From contig CALHYX010000011.1 in assembly GCA_938041035.1 (NCBI GenBank), positions 1 through 59,083 of the forward strand: a DNA stretch of 59,083 nucleotides, in the 5' to 3' direction. The stretch comes from an uncultured Acidimicrobiales bacterium (GTDB lineage Bacteria > Actinomycetota > Acidimicrobiia > Acidimicrobiales > SHLQ01). This document shows, piece after piece, positions 8,696 to 17,200 of this stretch (positions within the stretch are counted from its first letter, which is position 1; every line of letters begins with the position of its first letter). The notes below the pieces were generated by a model. That model worked only from the letters and a program-made list of their open reading frames with translations, did no database searches and had not been told where the DNA came from. A program made the position numbers and the translations under genes.

Positions 8696-9538
8696 TCAAC
8701 GGAGGGCGTGAAAGGCCACCGCGGCGGCCGAGGCCACGTTCAGTGAATCGACCTCCCGGGTCATGGGAATTCGGGCTCGATACGTGCACGCGTCGATCGT
8801 GGCCGGGTTGAGGCCGAACCCCTCGGCTCCCAGGACGACCGCAAGCCCCGGCGCCGGGGTCGCGAGTTCGCCGCCCAGCGCAGCGATGGTGGTGTCGGCC
8901 CCGGGGGAGAGCGCCACCGTGACGATCCCGCGCTCGTGCAACCGATCCAACCCGTCGGGTAACGCCGGGATCCGGGCGTGTGGAAGGGCAAACACCTGGC
9001 CCATCGACGAGCGTATGGCTCGCCGGTAGAGCGGGTCGGCGCACGTTGGGTCCAAGAGGACCGCGTCGACGCCGAGTCCGGCTGCGTTGCGCATGATGAC
9101 GCCGAGATTGTTCGGGTTGTTCACTCCTTCGAGCAGGGCGAGGAGCGGACGCGACCCGCCGGCCAACAGCTCGGTCATCAGGGGTGATGCCTCGGTGGGC
9201 GGTGGGCGGGTGAAGCAGCCGATCGGGTCGCGCAGTTCCGGCCGGCCGGTCACCTCGACCAGAACCGCATCCGTTGCCTCGAACACCGTCATATCGGTCG
9301 CGGCCAGCGCCTCCATGGCCTCGGGCAGCGGTTTGCGACGTTTCTGGGCCACCAACACGCTGCGTAGCTGGTGCCCGGCATCGAGGGCCCGCTCGATCAC
9401 CAGATCGCCTTCGGCGAGGAAGTACCCGGCCATGTCGCCTCCGGGTCGTTCCCGACGCTGGCGTTGAGGTTGGTCCCGCAAACCGAGAAATACGGCGATT
9501 CTCGGGTCTTCTGGGGCGCTGATGGGGACCCGGGGCAC
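8696..9538 (-). CDS. TrmH/SpoU-family RNA 2'-O-methyltransferase
   Basis: 280 aa. SPOUT-fold methyltransferase that moves a methyl group from S-adenosylmethionine to a ribose 2'-OH of tRNA or rRNA. It has an N-terminal substrate-binding region (about 1-105) and a C-terminal catalytic domain with the three family motifs: NNPNNLGVIMRNA, LGAEGFGL and IPMTREVDSLNVASAAA. The knotted C-terminus is intact. The target nucleotide cannot be told. The GTG at 9538 is preceded 6 nt upstream by TATCCT, a leaderless-type promoter, and there is no Shine-Dalgarno. It converges on trpS. Confidence 0.9.
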   Translation of the reverse strand: MPRVPISAPEDPRIAVFLGLRDQPQRQRRERPGGDMAGYFLAEGDLVIERALDAGHQLRSVLVAQKRRKPLPEAMEALAATDMTVFEATDAVLVEVTGRPELRDPIGCFTRPPPTEASPLMTELLAGGSRPLLALLEGVNNPNNLGVIMRNAAGLGVDAVLLDPTCADPLYRRAIRSSMGQVFALPHARIPALPDGLDRLHERGIVTVALSPGADTTIAALGGELATPAPGLAVVLGAEGFGLNPATIDACTYRARIPMTREVDSLNVASAAAVAFHALR

Positions 9539-9544
9539 CGGTTG

Positions 9545-9550
9545 AGGATA
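9545..9550 (-). promoter_or_regulatory. -10 box, leaderless-type promoter of the TrmH-family gene
   Basis: On the minus strand the sequence reads TATCCT, then CAACCG, then the GTG start at 9538. The 6-nt gap fits transcription starting at or next to the start codon. Confidence 0.5.
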
Positions 9551-9651
9551 CTCTCGAATGTTCCCTATTCGTCCGTACCGATCCGGCTTCGGCCGGTCGG
9601 GCTCGACGGTCGTCTCGACTCGGCCGACTCGAAAGAAGGCATCCCCCGCCC

Positions 9652-11232
9652 GTGCCCATCCCCGCTCGATTCGTCAGCGCCCTCAGCCTCGTTGCGGTCC
9701 TCGCCGCGCTCACCGCCTCGCCCGCGGCTGCGGCCGGCCGTTGTCAGGGACTCATCGCAACGATCGTTGTGGTCGACGACGGCAAGCCGGTGATCGGCAC
9801 ACCCGGCGACGACGTCATCGCCGGTAGTCGAGGCGATGATGACATCTCCGGTGGTGGCGGCGATGACGTGATCTGTGGTGGGCCAGGGGATGACATCATC
9901 TCCGGTGGCGGTGGAAACGATCGAATTACCGCCGGTCCCGGCGACGATGACGTGTTCGCCGGTGCGGGCAACGATCTGCTGCGGGGGCACAAGGGCAGCG
10001 ACCGCCTGCGAGGTGGCACCGGCGCCGACAGCATCGACGGTGGCCCGCATGCCGACGTGATCGATGGGGCCGCGGGCGCCGACACCATCAATGCCGGAAG
10101 CGGTGCGGACATCGTCCGAGGAGGCGACGGCGACGATGTCATCGAGGGCGGACTCGGAAACGACCTGATCGAAGGCGGCGACGGCGCCGACACCATCACC
10201 GACTTTCGTGGCCAGGACACGATCCGCGGCCAACGCGGCGCCGACACGATCACCGACCTCGTCGGGCCCAACGATGTCGCCGGCGCCGAAGGCGACGACA
10301 CCATTCATGCCACCGGAACGCTTTCGGGGGGCGCGGGCGACGATCGACTCACCGGTACCGATGCTCCGGACCTCATCCGGGGTGGTCCGGGCACCGACGT
10401 GATCGTCGGCGCCGGTGGCCATGACATTTTGCGCGGTGGCGTCGATGGCGCGGCGATCGCCGGCGGTGCGGGCAACGACCGCATCGACGCCGGCACGGCG
10501 GCGCGCGAACTGCCGGTTGTCATCGATGGTGGCGACGGCGATGACACCATCGTGGTGCTGAGCCCCGTCGAGTCGGTCAACGGCGGCCGGGGCAACGACA
10601 CGATTACCGCGGTTGGTTCGGTGGGGGGCGGCGCCGGGGACGACCGCATCGAGGCGGCCGGCGCGGCCGTGTTGATGGGAGGCCCCGGTGACGACCTGCT
10701 CATCGGCGCCGCCCCGACGCTGATCGGCGATCCCATCGTCGAGCTGAACGGTGGCGGGGGTGACGATCATCTGTATCGCCGCGGGGCCACGACGATCAGT
10801 CGAGGTGGCCCGGGCGATGACGTCCTGGCGCCCTGGTCCGCCGCGGAACCACCGGGCGGGGCGACGCTCATCGGCGGCGACGGGAACGACACGCTTATCG
10901 GCTCGTCGGTTGGCGGCGATGACATCAGCGGGGGAGCGGGCGACGATTTCCTCGACGCCGTGGGGGGTAAGGGCAATCGGCTGCACGGCGATGAGGGCAC
11001 CGACCGGATCTTCGCCTCGGCCCGTACGCAGGACTTCCTGAGCGGGGGAGCGGGTGACAGCGACCTGTGCGGCGGCACCTTCCACCGCAATGTCGGCGCC
11101 GGAACGGTCACGTTCGGGGCCACCGACCTCGATGGCGACACCGTGGACGAGTCGTGCGAGTTCATCGTGCCGACCGACGCCACCACCGCGGAACACTCGC
11201 CGCCCGAGGCGGAACGGCTTCGCGCCGGTTGA
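9652..11232 (+). CDS. Secreted RTX-type (haemolysin-repeat) calcium-binding protein
   Basis: 526 aa. A Sec signal peptide (about 1-28, ending SPAAAA) is followed by an array of glycine/aspartate nonapeptides of the GGxGxDxux kind over nearly the whole mature chain, for example GGGGDDVI, GAGNDLLRG, GGDGDDVIEG and GGPGDDLLIG. Such repeats wind into a parallel beta-roll that binds one calcium per repeat and folds only outside the cell. There is no added enzymatic domain. RTX proteins usually leave by type I secretion with a C-terminal signal; here an N-terminal Sec signal is evident and no type I genes are near. The GTG at 9652 is the likely start, with AAGAAGG 13 nt upstream. Function unknown, perhaps surface or matrix. 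Confidence 0.85.
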   Translation: MPIPARFVSALSLVAVLAALTASPAAAAGRCQGLIATIVVVDDGKPVIGTPGDDVIAGSRGDDDISGGGGDDVICGGPGDDIISGGGGNDRITAGPGDDDVFAGAGNDLLRGHKGSDRLRGGTGADSIDGGPHADVIDGAAGADTINAGSGADIVRGGDGDDVIEGGLGNDLIEGGDGADTITDFRGQDTIRGQRGADTITDLVGPNDVAGAEGDDTIHATGTLSGGAGDDRLTGTDAPDLIRGGPGTDVIVGAGGHDILRGGVDGAAIAGGAGNDRIDAGTAARELPVVIDGGDGDDTIVVLSPVESVNGGRGNDTITAVGSVGGGAGDDRIEAAGAAVLMGGPGDDLLIGAAPTLIGDPIVELNGGGGDDHLYRRGATTISRGGPGDDVLAPWSAAEPPGGATLIGGDGNDTLIGSSVGGDDISGGAGDDFLDAVGGKGNRLHGDEGTDRIFASARTQDFLSGGAGDSDLCGGTFHRNVGAGTVTFGATDLDGDTVDESCEFIVPTDATTAEHSPPEAERLRAG

Positions 11233-11241
11233 CGCCCGCCG

Positions 11242-12696
11242 CTAGTTGAACACCGAGACGGCGGTGGTCAGGGGCTGAAAGGACTCGGCCGCCCAGGTCG
11301 GGCTCCAGTCGTCGGCGTGGGTGGCGTCGGTCCACACCGACAGGGTGCGCCGGGCGGTCAAGGTCTCAAAGCCCGAGAAGCGGGGATCGGTGTTCGGAAG
11401 CCCGCCGGTGATATCGGTCACCGCCGCGCCGATGAAGGCGTTGTCGTCGCCCCAGCAGGCGTTGAACGGCGGTGACGAGTCGTCGACCCACACCGTGTCG
11501 AGTGAAAGTCCGCTGATGCTGGTGGTGACCTCGTTGTGCATCGAGAGCACCCCCTGGGGCCCGGACACGTACTCCCACTCGGGGATCGCTGCGCTGACGG
11601 TGTCCGGGTCACCGTCGATGGTGACCGGTGCGGCGAGTTCGCTGCTGCCGTATTCCATGCCGATCGCCGCTGAGCTCCAGTCGAAGAACGACATGATCGA
11701 GGGGATGGCATGGACCCGAAGGTTGGTGGTCACCTCGATGCGATCGGCGTAGAAGACCACCGTTTCCTGGGTCAGTGGGCCGCTGTTGGCCCCGATGTAG
11801 CTGCGGATGGCGCGGACCGGGCCGTCGATGTTGGCCGCAAACGCGCCGTGAGCGTTGGCGAAGGTCGCGTTCGACCGTCCGCAGGTGTTGAATCCGAAGC
11901 GGGCCTTCAGCCCATCGAGGATGTCGACGCCGGTACCCGAAGCCAGGGTGAGGTCGGTGGTCATCCAGCGGTCGGCCATCCCCGCGGTGTAGGCGTACGT
12001 GGTGACGGTTGAACTCTCGGGGTTCGGGCCGTCGGCTCGCTTGTACGTGGTCTTGTAGTCACCCGAGTCGAGCGAGAACTGGTAGTCGACGTAGTCCTCG
12101 CCGGCCGACGGGTCGGCACCCGCGGTGCCGGTGAACAGGTACACGTACCCCGGGGTGCCGCCGTCGGGGTCCTCGAGCGCAATGGCCAGTCCGGGCCCGG
12201 CCGTGCCGGCCGGGGCGGTGGCCGTCGCGGGGGCTTGCGGCCCGGCATCGCGAGCCATGAACACCAACTCGTCGTCAGCATCGAAGAGCGGGTCGGAGTC
12301 GGCGCCGACAAAGGTGGAGGGGTCGGCATACTGCAAGGCGGTCACGTCCTGACCGCCGGATCCGTACACGGTGCCCGTCACGCCGGCCGTGCTGTTGTTC
12401 TGCGGAGGCGACCCGAACCCAACGACCACTCGCTGGTCGACCTGAATGGGGATCTGCACCCACGTTCCGGCGGCGGCGTCCCAGCGAAAGCCCACGCCAA
12501 CCGCGGGGTCGATACCGATGGCCTGCGGTAGGTCTGCGCCGGTGAAGACCACCGGCTGGTCCAGGCGGCTGAGGAACGGGGCGTACACGTAGTCACAGGC
12601 GGCCGCGACCAGCCCGGCGGTGCACAGGAGGGCGAACAAGCGGATCCCGCGGCCGCGGCTCCGACGGGCGCGTCGTGGTTGCAAATTGGTCTTCAC
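11242..12696 (-). CDS. Large secreted lipoprotein, function unknown
   Basis: 484 aa from the GTG at 12696, chosen because a G-rich site (TGGGGGT) precedes it and it gives a clean export signal: basic N-terminus, hydrophobic core and VAAAC near residue 34 as lipobox. The mature protein is rich in Asp, Gly, Thr and aromatic residues without clear repeats (segments such as QVDQRVVVGFG, DADDELVFMARDAG and CGRSNATFANAHG), suggesting a beta-sandwich exoprotein. Related uncharacterised actinobacterial exoproteins have a DxDDELVFMAxDxG segment (recollection, unverified). It converges on the RTX gene with only 9 nt between stops. Confidence 0.65.
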   Translation of the reverse strand: MKTNLQPRRARRSRGRGIRLFALLCTAGLVAAACDYVYAPFLSRLDQPVVFTGADLPQAIGIDPAVGVGFRWDAAAGTWVQIPIQVDQRVVVGFGSPPQNNSTAGVTGTVYGSGGQDVTALQYADPSTFVGADSDPLFDADDELVFMARDAGPQAPATATAPAGTAGPGLAIALEDPDGGTPGYVYLFTGTAGADPSAGEDYVDYQFSLDSGDYKTTYKRADGPNPESSTVTTYAYTAGMADRWMTTDLTLASGTGVDILDGLKARFGFNTCGRSNATFANAHGAFAANIDGPVRAIRSYIGANSGPLTQETVVFYADRIEVTTNLRVHAIPSIMSFFDWSSAAIGMEYGSSELAAPVTIDGDPDTVSAAIPEWEYVSGPQGVLSMHNEVTTSISGLSLDTVWVDDSSPPFNACWGDDNAFIGAAVTDITGGLPNTDPRFSGFETLTARRTLSVWTDATHADDWSPTWAAESFQPLTTAVSVFN

Positions 12697-12947
12697 CGGG
12701 ACCCCCAGGTACAACGTGGCGCCGACGACTTTCGGCGCCCGATCGAGAGTAGTCGGGCCGGGTGCGAGGGGGAGAAATATCGGCCGCCACCAGGGGATTC
12801 TGAGTTGCAACGGACGGTGGGCAACACCTACGGTGAACAGTGTTCGAAGGCGGTGGACGATGGAGCGATGCCCGTTGGGCGGCTCTGTCGGCAAGGATGG
12901 TTCGGTCAGGTTGCCGGGCGCTCGGAAACGGAAGGGGCTGAGCGGCT

Positions 12948-13106
12948 ATGGCCGTAATTCGGTCTGGTTGTATTCAACCGAACTGTGACGACAAGATTCA
13001 GTTCGATCGTCGAGGCAAGACCGGGATGGTGGGTAGTTGCCCGGGCTGCGGGCGCGAGTTCACCCTCATCGCGGGAGAGATCACCGAGGTCGCCGCCCAC
13101 CGCTGA
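12948..13106 (+). CDS. 52-residue zinc-ribbon miniprotein
   Basis: Start ATG at 12948 with GAAGGGG nine nucleotides upstream. The 52 residues hold Cys8, Cys13, Cys31 and Cys34 (CIQPNC and CPGC), a four-Cys zinc ribbon. No membrane segment or signal is seen. Codon choice is consistent with real coding. It stands alone between a divergent lipoprotein gene and a convergent phosphatase gene. The 251-nt region upstream (12697-12947) contains no other gene and should hold the divergent promoters. Role unknown; such ribbons bind nucleic acid or protein partners. Confidence 0.65.
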   Translation: MAVIRSGCIQPNCDDKIQFDRRGKTGMVGSCPGCGREFTLIAGEITEVAAHR

Positions 13107-13117
13107 TCCGAGATTGG

Positions 13118-13717
13118 TCAGCCGAGCGTGTCGCGCACGTGGCCCGTTTCGTTGATGCTGCGCACCGTGCGAATTCCGGTCGAGGAGGCGCGCACGCGGG
13201 CGATGCCCGTGTAGTCGATGAGCAGGCTGAACGGATCCTCGAACCCCAGCATCGAGCGGAGATACACCGCCATCACCATCCCGTGACAAAACACCGCTAC
13301 CTGGCGCCCGCGGTTCGAGGCGATGATGTGGTCGAACGCCTCGACCACCACGGCCTGAAATGCGTCCACGCCTCCGTGAACGTCAAACATCTCGAACGGG
13401 TTGTTCGACCATTCCGACAGATCGGCTTCGGTCATCTCCTCGGCGGGCACGTAGGAGGACTCGTGATGGTCCACCTCGCGAAGTCCGTCGAGTAACTCGA
13501 CCTCGATGCCCAGCTTGGCGGCGAGGGGGAGTGAGGTCTGATGGGCCCGCCGCATTGGGCTGGCCACGATGTGGTCAACGGTCTCGCCGGCGAGAAAATC
13601 CGCCACCATGTTTGCCTGCTGCTGGCCGAGTTCGGAGAGTTCGGGATCGGCGGTGCCTTCGCCTTCGGCGAGTTCCTGGCGAACCGGCCGTCCGTGGCGC
13701 ACGATGATCAGATCCAT
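13118..13717 (-). CDS. Histidine phosphatase (phosphoglycerate-mutase-like)
   Basis: 199 aa. The catalytic RHG motif appears at the N-terminus (IIVRHGRP, about 4-11), with SPMRRAHQT near residue 53 and the second catalytic His in CHGMVM near residue 145. The family transfers or hydrolyses phosphate through a phosphohistidine; substrates range from sugar phosphates to nucleotides and cannot be fixed here. The ATG at 13717 follows a weak purine run (AGAAAG). It lies downstream of the APH-like gene on the same strand with an 87-nt gap, so co-transcription is possible. Confidence 0.85.
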   Translation of the reverse strand: MDLIIVRHGRPVRQELAEGEGTADPELSELGQQQANMVADFLAGETVDHIVASPMRRAHQTSLPLAAKLGIEVELLDGLREVDHHESSYVPAEEMTEADLSEWSNNPFEMFDVHGGVDAFQAVVVEAFDHIIASNRGRQVAVFCHGMVMAVYLRSMLGFEDPFSLLIDYTGIARVRASSTGIRTVRSINETGHVRDTLG

Positions 13718-13804
13718 GGGTGTCTTTCTGTAAGAAGTGGGGCGATGGAGAACTGCGATGACGAACAGGGGCGGCGCCGGCGAGCGCGGTCGACCCGTGA
13801 ACCG

Positions 13805-14893
13805 CTACAGGAGGGCGCCGATGCGGCCGGCGGTGTCCCACCGGGTGGCGGCGGCGACACTGCCGCTCATCATGCGCTCGAAACGAGCCTTGGCCCGCTG
13901 CCCGGCCGGGCCGGCATCGAACTCGCTGGTGTTGGGAACGGTCTGGCCGGTGACGTGATAGAGCATGCCCCACGCGCAGTCTTCGATGACCTCTTCGGCT
14001 GACCAGTCGGGCCCGCCGCCCTCGAGCAGGGCCGCCCGGTAGGTATCGATGAGTTCACCCTCGCGTGCGATCGCCTCATCGTCGGACGAGCACGCGAGCA
14101 GCCAGGCAAGGTCGACGCCGGGGAACGAACGGAGCACTGTTTGCCAGTCGAGGATCACGATGGTGCCGTCGTCGCGAAACATCATGTTGTCGAGTTCGTA
14201 GTCACCATGGGTGAACGTCCAGGGCCGTTCGACATAGCGGGCGAGCCAGGTGACGGTGTCGTCGATCCAGGTGCGACGACACACCTCGGCGAGGTCGGCG
14301 GGAATGACATCGGGGTGAGCAGCGGTGTAGGTCTCCCACCCCTCGGTGACGACCGGGATGCCGAGCTCGAACGAAGGCGTGCTCCAATCGAGCAGCCAAT
14401 CCCACTCGGCCAGCCTGTCGTTCATCCAGTATCGGCCGTGCATCCGGCCGAGATCGGCCACGAGCGTGGTCATGTTGGCGAAGCTGGTGCCGGCCAGGAT
14501 GTCGCCGTCGTCGGCGGGGGAGATGTGCTCGATCAACAACACGGAAGCGTCGGCGCCGTCGGACTCGTTCACGTAGCAGGCGGGAATCTGCATCTCGATC
14601 TCGGCGGCAGCCTCGGCATAGAAGCCGGCCTCTCGCCGGTAGTTCTGCATCACGGAGTTGAAAAGCCGAGCCATGTCGTCGTCGAGAGGACATTTGCCGA
14701 CGAACCGGCTCGGCAGGTCGGTCTCGTCGGCGTAGGTGACGTCGAGGAATCCCACCTCGCCCAAGGCGCCGACGATGCCGGGCATCGGCGTGAAATCGAC
14801 CGCGGTGACCGCTGCGTCGTGACCGGCGCTCGATAGCGCGGTGCCCAACCAGGCGGGGTCGACGGCGGCCAGACTTCGGGGCAGGTTTTCCAT
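13805..14893 (-). CDS. Aminoglycoside-phosphotransferase-like (APH/EcKL) kinase
   Basis: 362 aa from the ATG at 14893 (AAGGTGGG just upstream); a start 15 nt earlier is possible. The phosphotransferase Brenner motif is HGDYELDNMMF followed by the metal-binding ILDWQ, as in choline/APH kinases. The long insert and the LARYVERPWTFTHGDYELDNM segment resemble the ecdysteroid-kinase-like / DUF1679 group, often found in actinobacteria beside acyl-CoA metabolism genes. Here the upstream neighbour is an acyl-CoA dehydrogenase 63 nt away on the same strand, consistent with the LvaA-like role of phosphorylating hydroxyacyl substrates before oxidation (inference). Confidence 0.75.
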   Translation of the reverse strand: MENLPRSLAAVDPAWLGTALSSAGHDAAVTAVDFTPMPGIVGALGEVGFLDVTYADETDLPSRFVGKCPLDDDMARLFNSVMQNYRREAGFYAEAAAEIEMQIPACYVNESDGADASVLLIEHISPADDGDILAGTSFANMTTLVADLGRMHGRYWMNDRLAEWDWLLDWSTPSFELGIPVVTEGWETYTAAHPDVIPADLAEVCRRTWIDDTVTWLARYVERPWTFTHGDYELDNMMFRDDGTIVILDWQTVLRSFPGVDLAWLLACSSDDEAIAREGELIDTYRAALLEGGGPDWSAEEVIEDCAWGMLYHVTGQTVPNTSEFDAGPAGQRAKARFERMMSGSVAAATRWDTAGRIGALL

Positions 14894-14956
14894 GACCCAC
14901 CTTCTCACACCGGGCCGGGCCGCGAAAAAGACGCGGGCATGACCCGCCGCGGTCCG

Positions 14957-16525
14957 CTAGGCGGCGAGGAGCCTTCGGGCGATGACCTTGAGGCAGAGGG
15001 TCTCGTCGGCCCCTTCGAAGATCGACAGCACCCGGGCGTCGACGAAGTAGCGGCTCACTGCGTACTCCTCGGCGTAACCCATGCCACCGTGAATCTGCAT
15101 CGCTTCGCGCGTCACCCATTCGGCAGCCTTGCACACGTAGGCCTTGATCATCGACGCCTCGAGCATGCCTTCGCCCTTCGCCATCATCTCGGCGACCACG
15201 TAGGAGAACTGGCGGGAGGCCTGGATGATGACAGCCATACGGCCGAGCTTGGCCTGGGTGAGCTGGTACTCGGCGATGGGCTGGCCAAACACGACGCGAT
15301 CCTCGGCGTATTGCCGAGCGGCCTCATACGCCGCCTGCATGAGCCCGACCGCCCGGGCCGCGGTTTGCAGCCGGCCGTTCTCGAACCCCTCCATCTGGTA
15401 GTAGAACCCGCGGCCGCGACCACCCTCGAGGCCGATCTGGCAGTCGCTGGGCACGAACCACTCGTCGAACGCGATCTCGTAGCTGTGCATGCCCCGGTAG
15501 CCAATGGTGTCGATCGGGCGACCCTCCATCGATCCACCGCCATCCTGGGAGAACTGGAATCCGTGGCCGTCGCCGCGGGGCTTGGGCACCACGAAACCGG
15601 TCAGACCCTTGTGGTCGGTCGTGCCGGGTTCGGTGCGGGCGAGGAGCAACAGCACATCGGCCCGGGCCGCGAACGTGCACCAGGTCTTCACGCCCGTGAT
15701 CGACCAACCGCCGTCGACCGGAGTGGCCTGTACCCGGAGACCGGCCACGTCGGAGCCGTAGTCGGGTTCGGTAACGGCAATAGCGGCCATGACCTCGCCG
15801 CTGGCCAGTTTCGGTAGCCACGTTTGTTTCTGGTCCTCGGTGCCGCCCTGGATGAGCGCCCGGGTGATGATCTCCGGGCGGGTCATCAGCGACCCGCCCA
15901 TGCCCAACGAACCTCGGCTGAGTTCTTCGGTCGCCACGACCATGCCCAGGTAGTCGTTGGTGCCGCCGCTGGCGTAGCCCTCGTACTCCTCGGGAATCGA
16001 GAGGCCGAAACCACCGATCTCCGCGATGCCGGCGATGACCTCTTCAGGGATGTCGCCGTTGGTGCGATGCACGTGTTCGGCATGCGGAGCGATCTTGTCG
16101 TCGGCGAAGCGCCGGAACGTGTCGGCGACCAACTGAAAGTCGTCGTCGAGATGGGTGTCGCCGGGGGTGTTCGCCAACGCCGCGAGGAATTCGGGACTGC
16201 GATAGTGAGCGACGAAGGGCCGAGCGGGATCCAGCACGTCGGCGTCGACACCCCAGGCCACTTCCCGGCCGAATAGCTTGGCGGCAAGCTCGTGGAGGGC
16301 GTCGGCGACGTACGCGCACGCCAGGTCGGTCTCGGTGGCGCCATGAACGCCGTAGGCCAGCACGGCTCGGCACGCCTCCACGGCCGATGCGGCGTGGGCG
16401 ACGTCGTAAGCCAGAACCTGGTGGTCGTCGAGGGAGTCAGCCGCCCGCAGGACCTCGAGGCCCGATCGAACCACACCGTCGGCGATGTCGATGAGTCCGG
16501 TCGCGGTGGTCAGAGTTTCCGACAT
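14957..16525 (-). CDS. Acyl-CoA dehydrogenase with N-terminal helical extension
   Basis: 522 aa from the ATG at 16525 (AAAGGAC upstream). Residues about 150-522 are a normal FAD-dependent acyl-CoA dehydrogenase: VTEPDYGSDVAG and WCTFAARAD in the middle domain, QLTQAKLGRMAV, QIHGGMGYAEEY and IFEGADE with the catalytic-type Glu near the end. The enzyme introduces an alpha-beta double bond into an acyl-CoA. The first roughly 110 residues are an Ala-rich helical extension not found in short-chain enzymes and possibly a dimer or partner domain. The chain length specificity is not evident. It is followed by an APH-like kinase gene. Confidence 0.9.
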   Translation of the reverse strand: MSETLTTATGLIDIADGVVRSGLEVLRAADSLDDHQVLAYDVAHAASAVEACRAVLAYGVHGATETDLACAYVADALHELAAKLFGREVAWGVDADVLDPARPFVAHYRSPEFLAALANTPGDTHLDDDFQLVADTFRRFADDKIAPHAEHVHRTNGDIPEEVIAGIAEIGGFGLSIPEEYEGYASGGTNDYLGMVVATEELSRGSLGMGGSLMTRPEIITRALIQGGTEDQKQTWLPKLASGEVMAAIAVTEPDYGSDVAGLRVQATPVDGGWSITGVKTWCTFAARADVLLLLARTEPGTTDHKGLTGFVVPKPRGDGHGFQFSQDGGGSMEGRPIDTIGYRGMHSYEIAFDEWFVPSDCQIGLEGGRGRGFYYQMEGFENGRLQTAARAVGLMQAAYEAARQYAEDRVVFGQPIAEYQLTQAKLGRMAVIIQASRQFSYVVAEMMAKGEGMLEASMIKAYVCKAAEWVTREAMQIHGGMGYAEEYAVSRYFVDARVLSIFEGADETLCLKVIARRLLAA

Positions 16526-16659
16526 GATGTCCTTTCGCAGGGCAAGGCAATGGTAAGACGCGGTTCTCGCGACCCCCAACGTCAGCGGGCGGTTTGACGA
16601 GAAGGCCGCGGAGGGGGTCATACGGCTCATGGCCGGCCGGTGGCCGCCGATTGGAATCC

Positions 16660-17193
16660 GTGGACGTTCACCCCGAGGCCGCCGCGCCCGCACCCACCGA
16701 CAACGATGACTTCGAGCGTCGTTTCGCGGCCGCGGTGCATGCGATCGAGGAGCGCAAGGCCGAGTCGGCCGTGCGCTCGGATATGTGGCTCGCCCATCAC
16801 TGGCCCGAACATCACGAACGGTGCACCGTCATCGGCGGTCGTCGCGTGTGTCGCCGGTGCCTGTGGCTCTACCCGCTGGCGATCGTCGTGGCCGTGGTGG
16901 CGCTCGCGGGGGTAACACCGTGGCCGGCAGCGCTCGACACCGCGTTCGTCTGGGGTTTGTCCGCTCTGGCCACCGCCGAGTTCGTCACCGAACAGTTGGG
17001 CCTGCTCGCCTACAACGCCAAGCGTCAGGTAGCCGCGACGGTGCTTTCGGCCCTCGCGTTCGGCCGGGCGTTGGCCTATGAGCTGGATGGCCGGTGGGAC
17101 GGCCGCTTCTGGGCCCCCCTGCTCGTGTTTGGTTTGATCTGGTTTGGCGCCACGGTGGTTGCCCAGCTGCGCCGTAGCAGCAGCTCGAGGTAA
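16660..17193 (+). CDS. Membrane protein with Cys-rich entry loop (DUF2085-like)
   Basis: 177 aa from the GTG at 16660; an upstream TTG at 16594 is possible. An N-terminal charged cytosolic part (about 1-50) ends in CTVIGGRRVCRRC, then three or four hydrophobic segments follow (about 66-86, 92-110, 121-140, 150-170). The Cys/Arg cluster before the first helix resembles the DUF2085 type of predicted membrane proteins, where it is CHxxPxR-like, but the match is loose. It is divergent from the acyl-CoA dehydrogenase gene and converges on the bactofilin-like gene. No function is known. Confidence 0.55.
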   Translation: MDVHPEAAAPAPTDNDDFERRFAAAVHAIEERKAESAVRSDMWLAHHWPEHHERCTVIGGRRVCRRCLWLYPLAIVVAVVALAGVTPWPAALDTAFVWGLSALATAEFVTEQLGLLAYNAKRQVAATVLSALAFGRALAYELDGRWDGRFWAPLLVFGLIWFGATVVAQLRRSSSSR

Positions 17194-17200
17194 GAACCGC

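Noticed and set aside
9652..11232. DNA-level repeats in the RTX gene as a minisatellite
   Set aside because: The repetition is in the protein pattern; the DNA units differ, so it is an old protein repeat rather than a recent DNA expansion.
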